Below are positions 7,076-9,526 of a stretch of DNA of 9,526 bases, piece by piece. Within the stretch, counting starts at the first letter, position 1, and every line of letters starts with the position of its first letter. The DNA comes from CAZZIZ01 sp964654535 (lineage in GTDB: Bacteria > Bacteroidota > Bacteroidia > Chitinophagales > UBA2359). Under the pieces are notes generated by a model. The model was not told where the DNA came from. It saw only the letters and a list, made by a program, of their open reading frames with translations, and searched no databases. The position numbers were made by a program, and so were the translations under genes. The stretch covers positions 1 through 9,526 of the forward strand of contig CAZZIZ010000131.1 of assembly GCA_964654535.1 (NCBI GenBank), given 5' to 3'.

Positions 7076-8241
7076 GTTTACCCTTGGAAGGATTGCGCGT
7101 TTTAGAATTTACCCATGCGGTAATGGGCCCTTGCACCGGTCTTATGCTCGCCGATATGGGCGCAGAAGTCATTCATGTAGAACCTCAAAATGGGGACAAT
7201 ACCAGAAGATTAAAGGGTTTTGGTACAGGTTACTTCTGGATGTACAACCGAAATAAAAAATCACTGGCGATTAACATAAAATCCGAAGAGGGGAAAAAAG
7301 TGATTTATCAGCTCGCCGAGAAAGTGGACATTGTAGTCGAGAACTTTGGCCCGGGCACTATGGATCGTTTGGGTTTTGGGTACAAGGACTTGTCGCAGAA
7401 GAATGAGCGACTTATATACTGCAGCCTCAAGGGTTTTTTAAATGGTCCTTATGAAAAACGCCATGCAATGGATGAAGTGGTGCAAATGATGGGCGGGCTG
7501 GCCTATATGACCGGGAGACCGGGAGACCCCTTGCGTGCTGGAACCTCGGCAATTGACATTACCGGAGGCATGTTCGGCTATATCGGAATAATGCAAGCGT
7601 TGTACGAAAGGGAAAAATCTGGAAAGGGTAAATTTGTTAAAGCCGCATTGTTTGAGACCTGCACTTTTTTAATGGGTCAACATATGGCATATGCCTCTCA
7701 AATAGATTTCCCCGTCCCACCAATGCCAGCTAGGGTAAGCGCCTGGTCCATATACAAAGTATTCGATACGAGTGAAGGAGAGAAAATCTTCATTGGTATT
7801 ATTAGTGAAAAGCACTGGGAGCGTTTCTGCCAAAGTTTTGAATGGCAGGACTGGCTAAATGATGAACGGCTAGAAAATAACAACAAACGCATCGACGAAA
7901 GAGAATGGTTCATTCCAGCATTAAACGAACGTGTTGCCAAGTTTTCGAAAGCCGAAATCACCGCACGATGCGAACTGGCGAATATTCCATTCGCTCCAAT
8001 TTCTCGACCAGAAGATCTTGCAGACGACCCTCAGCTAAATGAAGGCAATCAGTTGTTTGAGATAGATATGCCCAATGGCAAAACCGCCAAACTCCCAAAA
8101 TTCCCGCTGGAATACGGGGACAGTCAAATAGAACTAAGAAATCAGCCACCAGAAATTGGCGCCGACAATAATGCACTACTCTCCGAACTCGGATATAGTG
8201 TGGAAACAATAAATCAATTTATAAAAGACAAAATCATTTAA
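7072..8241 (+). CDS. Class III CoA-transferase (CaiB/BaiF family)
   Basis: Class III CoA-transferases move CoA between carboxylic acids through an aspartyl-anhydride intermediate. The 389-residue product has the family N-terminus 'PLEGLRVLEFTHAVMGP', then 'LADMGAEVIHVEP' (residues 26-38), 'RNKKSLAINIKSEEG' (60-74), 'DIVVENFGPGTMDRLG', a 'DEVVQMMGGLAYMTG' block (134-148), and the catalytic aspartate, most probably D162, in 'GTSAIDITGG'. Length is normal for the family. Its gene starts in an ATGA overlap with the flavoprotein gene. Within this operon it probably converts the hydroxy-di/tricarboxylic acid made by the LeuCD-like hydratase into the CoA thioester cleaved by the HMG-CoA-lyase-like enzyme, analogous to citramalate:CoA transfer before citramalyl-CoA cleavage. 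The acid and CoA donor are not identifiable from sequence. Confidence 0.9.
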   Translation: MSLPLEGLRVLEFTHAVMGPCTGLMLADMGAEVIHVEPQNGDNTRRLKGFGTGYFWMYNRNKKSLAINIKSEEGKKVIYQLAEKVDIVVENFGPGTMDRLGFGYKDLSQKNERLIYCSLKGFLNGPYEKRHAMDEVVQMMGGLAYMTGRPGDPLRAGTSAIDITGGMFGYIGIMQALYEREKSGKGKFVKAALFETCTFLMGQHMAYASQIDFPVPPMPARVSAWSIYKVFDTSEGEKIFIGIISEKHWERFCQSFEWQDWLNDERLENNNKRIDEREWFIPALNERVAKFSKAEITARCELANIPFAPISRPEDLADDPQLNEGNQLFEIDMPNGKTAKLPKFPLEYGDSQIELRNQPPEIGADNNALLSELGYSVETINQFIKDKII

Positions 8242-8243
8242 GC

Positions 8244-9526
8244 GTGTTAGACCTCATAGTAAAAAACGTAAAACTAGTAAGCCCAAATAGTTCTGATGTT
8301 CCTCAAATGGACATTGGTATCAAGGACGGAAAATTCAATCAGATTGCCCCAAATATAGACGCAGGCGAAGCAAAGGAAGTCTATGATGGAAAAGGGCTGC
8401 TGGCCTTTCCTGGTTTGACGGACGCGCATATGCATACCGGCATATACTCACCTCTTGCCGAAGACGCGATAACGGAAAGTCGAGCGGCAGCAATGGGTGG
8501 TGTCACCAGCAGTATGAATTATATGCGCACCGGAAAATACTATCTCTACGAATCGGGACCCTACGCAGAGTTCTTTCCAAAAGTGCTGGACATCTCCAAG
8601 GGCAAGTTCCACGTAGATTACGGCTATCACCTGGCACCTATTCGCTATGAGCATCGCGACGAAATAGAAATGCTTATAGAAAAATTCGGGGTTACCTCTT
8701 TTAAGATTTTTATGTTTTATGGCAGTCACGGATTACACGGGAAAGCAACCAAAGGCAGTCAAAACGAATTTCTAATGACGCCAGAAGGCGAGCACTACGA
8801 TATCGCTCATTTTGAGTTTATTATGCGCGCCATAAAAAAAGCAATGCAGCGTTTCCCGGAAAAGGAAAACGAAATCAGTCTCAGTTTGCATTGCGAGACA
8901 GCAGAAATAATGCGTGCCTATACCGAGCTGGTCGAAAACGAAGGAAAACTAAAAGGACTTGAAGCCTATAGCGCTTCTCGCCCACCCCACTCGGAAGGAC
9001 TGGCTATTTTTATAGCTGGATATTTGGCAAACGAAACGGACTGCGTCAATATCAATCTACTCCACCTCACTTCCAAAAAAGCGGTCGATGCGGCTTTAAT
9101 GATGGAGCAAGTATTCCCGCATATCAACTTTAAAAAAGAAGTGACCATAGGTCACTTAATGATGGACTACAACTCACCAGCGGCTGGACACGCAAAAGTG
9201 AATCCCCCCATTCGCTCTCGCGACGATGTAGAATATCTCTGGAAGCGTTTACTCGAAGGAAAACTGGATTGGGTTTGTAGCGATCACGCTTGTTGCAAAG
9301 CCGAATTCAAACTCGATCCCAATGATCCGGAGAACATATTTCTGGCAAAATCAGGATTCGGTGGAACCGAATATTTATTGTCCGGACTTTTCTCAGAAGG
9401 TAGTAAAAGAGGAATGAGTTATCAGCATATGGCGCAACTGGTTTGCTGGAATCCAGCAAAGCGATATGGCCTTCGCAGCAAAGGAGACATAGCGCTAGGA
9501 TTCGATGCTGATTTAGTCCTCTTAGA
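8244..9526 (+). CDS. Hydantoinase/dihydropyrimidinase-like amidohydrolase (C-terminus cut by window end)
   Basis: The open frame runs from GTG at 8244 to the window end (427 complete codons, then two bases), so the 3' end is missing. It starts with the amidohydrolase beta-sandwich 'LDLIVKNVKLVSP' and has all metal-site residues of the cyclic-amidohydrolase group: H62 and H64 (DAHMHTG), K154 as the likely carboxylated bridging lysine (TSFKIFMFYG), H216 (LHCET), H274 (NLLHLTS), and D347 (CSDHACC). The C-terminal 'WNPAKRYGL..KGDIALGFDADLVLL' is the usual return to the sandwich. These enzymes open cyclic amides or imides such as dihydropyrimidines, hydantoins, allantoin and maleimides. True dihydroorotases have HxHxR; here Thr-Gly follows the second His, arguing against pyrimidine synthesis. 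The GTG lies 2 nt after the CoA-transferase stop; a later ATG at 8307 would delete the first strand. The family's usual length of 440-480 suggests little is missing. Confidence 0.85.
   Translation, partial: MLDLIVKNVKLVSPNSSDVPQMDIGIKDGKFNQIAPNIDAGEAKEVYDGKGLLAFPGLTDAHMHTGIYSPLAEDAITESRAAAMGGVTSSMNYMRTGKYYLYESGPYAEFFPKVLDISKGKFHVDYGYHLAPIRYEHRDEIEMLIEKFGVTSFKIFMFYGSHGLHGKATKGSQNEFLMTPEGEHYDIAHFEFIMRAIKKAMQRFPEKENEISLSLHCETAEIMRAYTELVENEGKLKGLEAYSASRPPHSEGLAIFIAGYLANETDCVNINLLHLTSKKAVDAALMMEQVFPHINFKKEVTIGHLMMDYNSPAAGHAKVNPPIRSRDDVEYLWKRLLEGKLDWVCSDHACCKAEFKLDPNDPENIFLAKSGFGGTEYLLSGLFSEGSKRGMSYQHMAQLVCWNPAKRYGLRSKGDIALGFDADLVLL

Noticed and set aside
7509..7529. Tandem octamer GACCGGGA
   Set aside because: It encodes the ordinary TGRPGDP stretch of CaiB/BaiF proteins, so it is coding coincidence rather than a repeat element.
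8244..9526. Pyrimidine-biosynthesis dihydroorotase (pyrC)
   Set aside because: The HxHxR substrate arginine is missing (HMHTG), no pyr genes are adjacent, and the metal-site context resembles hydantoinases more closely.

Overview
The window is a single catabolic locus from a bacterium of moderate GC content (mid-40s % by eye), most likely a member of the Bacteroidota. The reasons are A/T-rich leaders without a Shine-Dalgarno sequence, a weak match to the Bacteroidota -7 box, Lys/Asn-rich proteins, and two predicted lipoproteins. I cannot place it more precisely. No rRNA, tRNA, CRISPR, insertion sequence or integrase is visible.

Layout. Bases 1-162 hold a GC-rich, non-coding, potentially structured element. 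A minus-strand gene (163-1284) encodes a lipoprotein with two VOC (glyoxalase/dioxygenase-fold) modules. A 75-bp divergent intergenic region with a perfect 9-bp inverted repeat separates it from a plus-strand run of eight genes. These are a second double-VOC lipoprotein (1360-2451), an HMG-CoA-lyase-family enzyme (2451-3353), the large and small subunits of an aconitase/isopropylmalate-isomerase-type hydratase (3350-4585, 4579-5070), a carboxymuconolactone-decarboxylase/AhpD-like protein (5070-5630), an FAD-dependent dehydrogenase/reductase of the fumarate-reductase flavoprotein family (5627-7075), a CaiB/BaiF class III CoA-transferase (7072-8241), and a hydantoinase/dihydroorotase-type amidohydrolase cut by the window end (8244-9526). 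Every plus-strand junction overlaps by 1-7 nt or is separated by only 2 nt, so this is one tightly coupled operon. It has a TTG and a GTG start.

How the genes may work together (inference). No leuA, leuB or other biosynthetic partner is present, so the LeuCD-like pair is unlikely to make leucine. The enzyme classes fit a degradation route: ring opening of a cyclic amide or imide (amidohydrolase), oxidation or reduction at a C-C bond next to carboxylates (flavoprotein), hydration of the resulting unsaturated di- or tricarboxylate (LeuCD-like), activation to a CoA thioester (CaiB/BaiF), and retro-aldol/Claisen cleavage of the 3-hydroxyacyl-CoA (HMG-CoA-lyase-like) into central metabolites. The VOC lipoproteins and the CxxC protein would act on or protect against earlier intermediates. 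The substrate is not identifiable from sequence alone. A tricarballylate/aconitate-like acid or a substituted maleimide/succinimide, such as those released by tetrapyrrole breakdown, would fit the chemistry.
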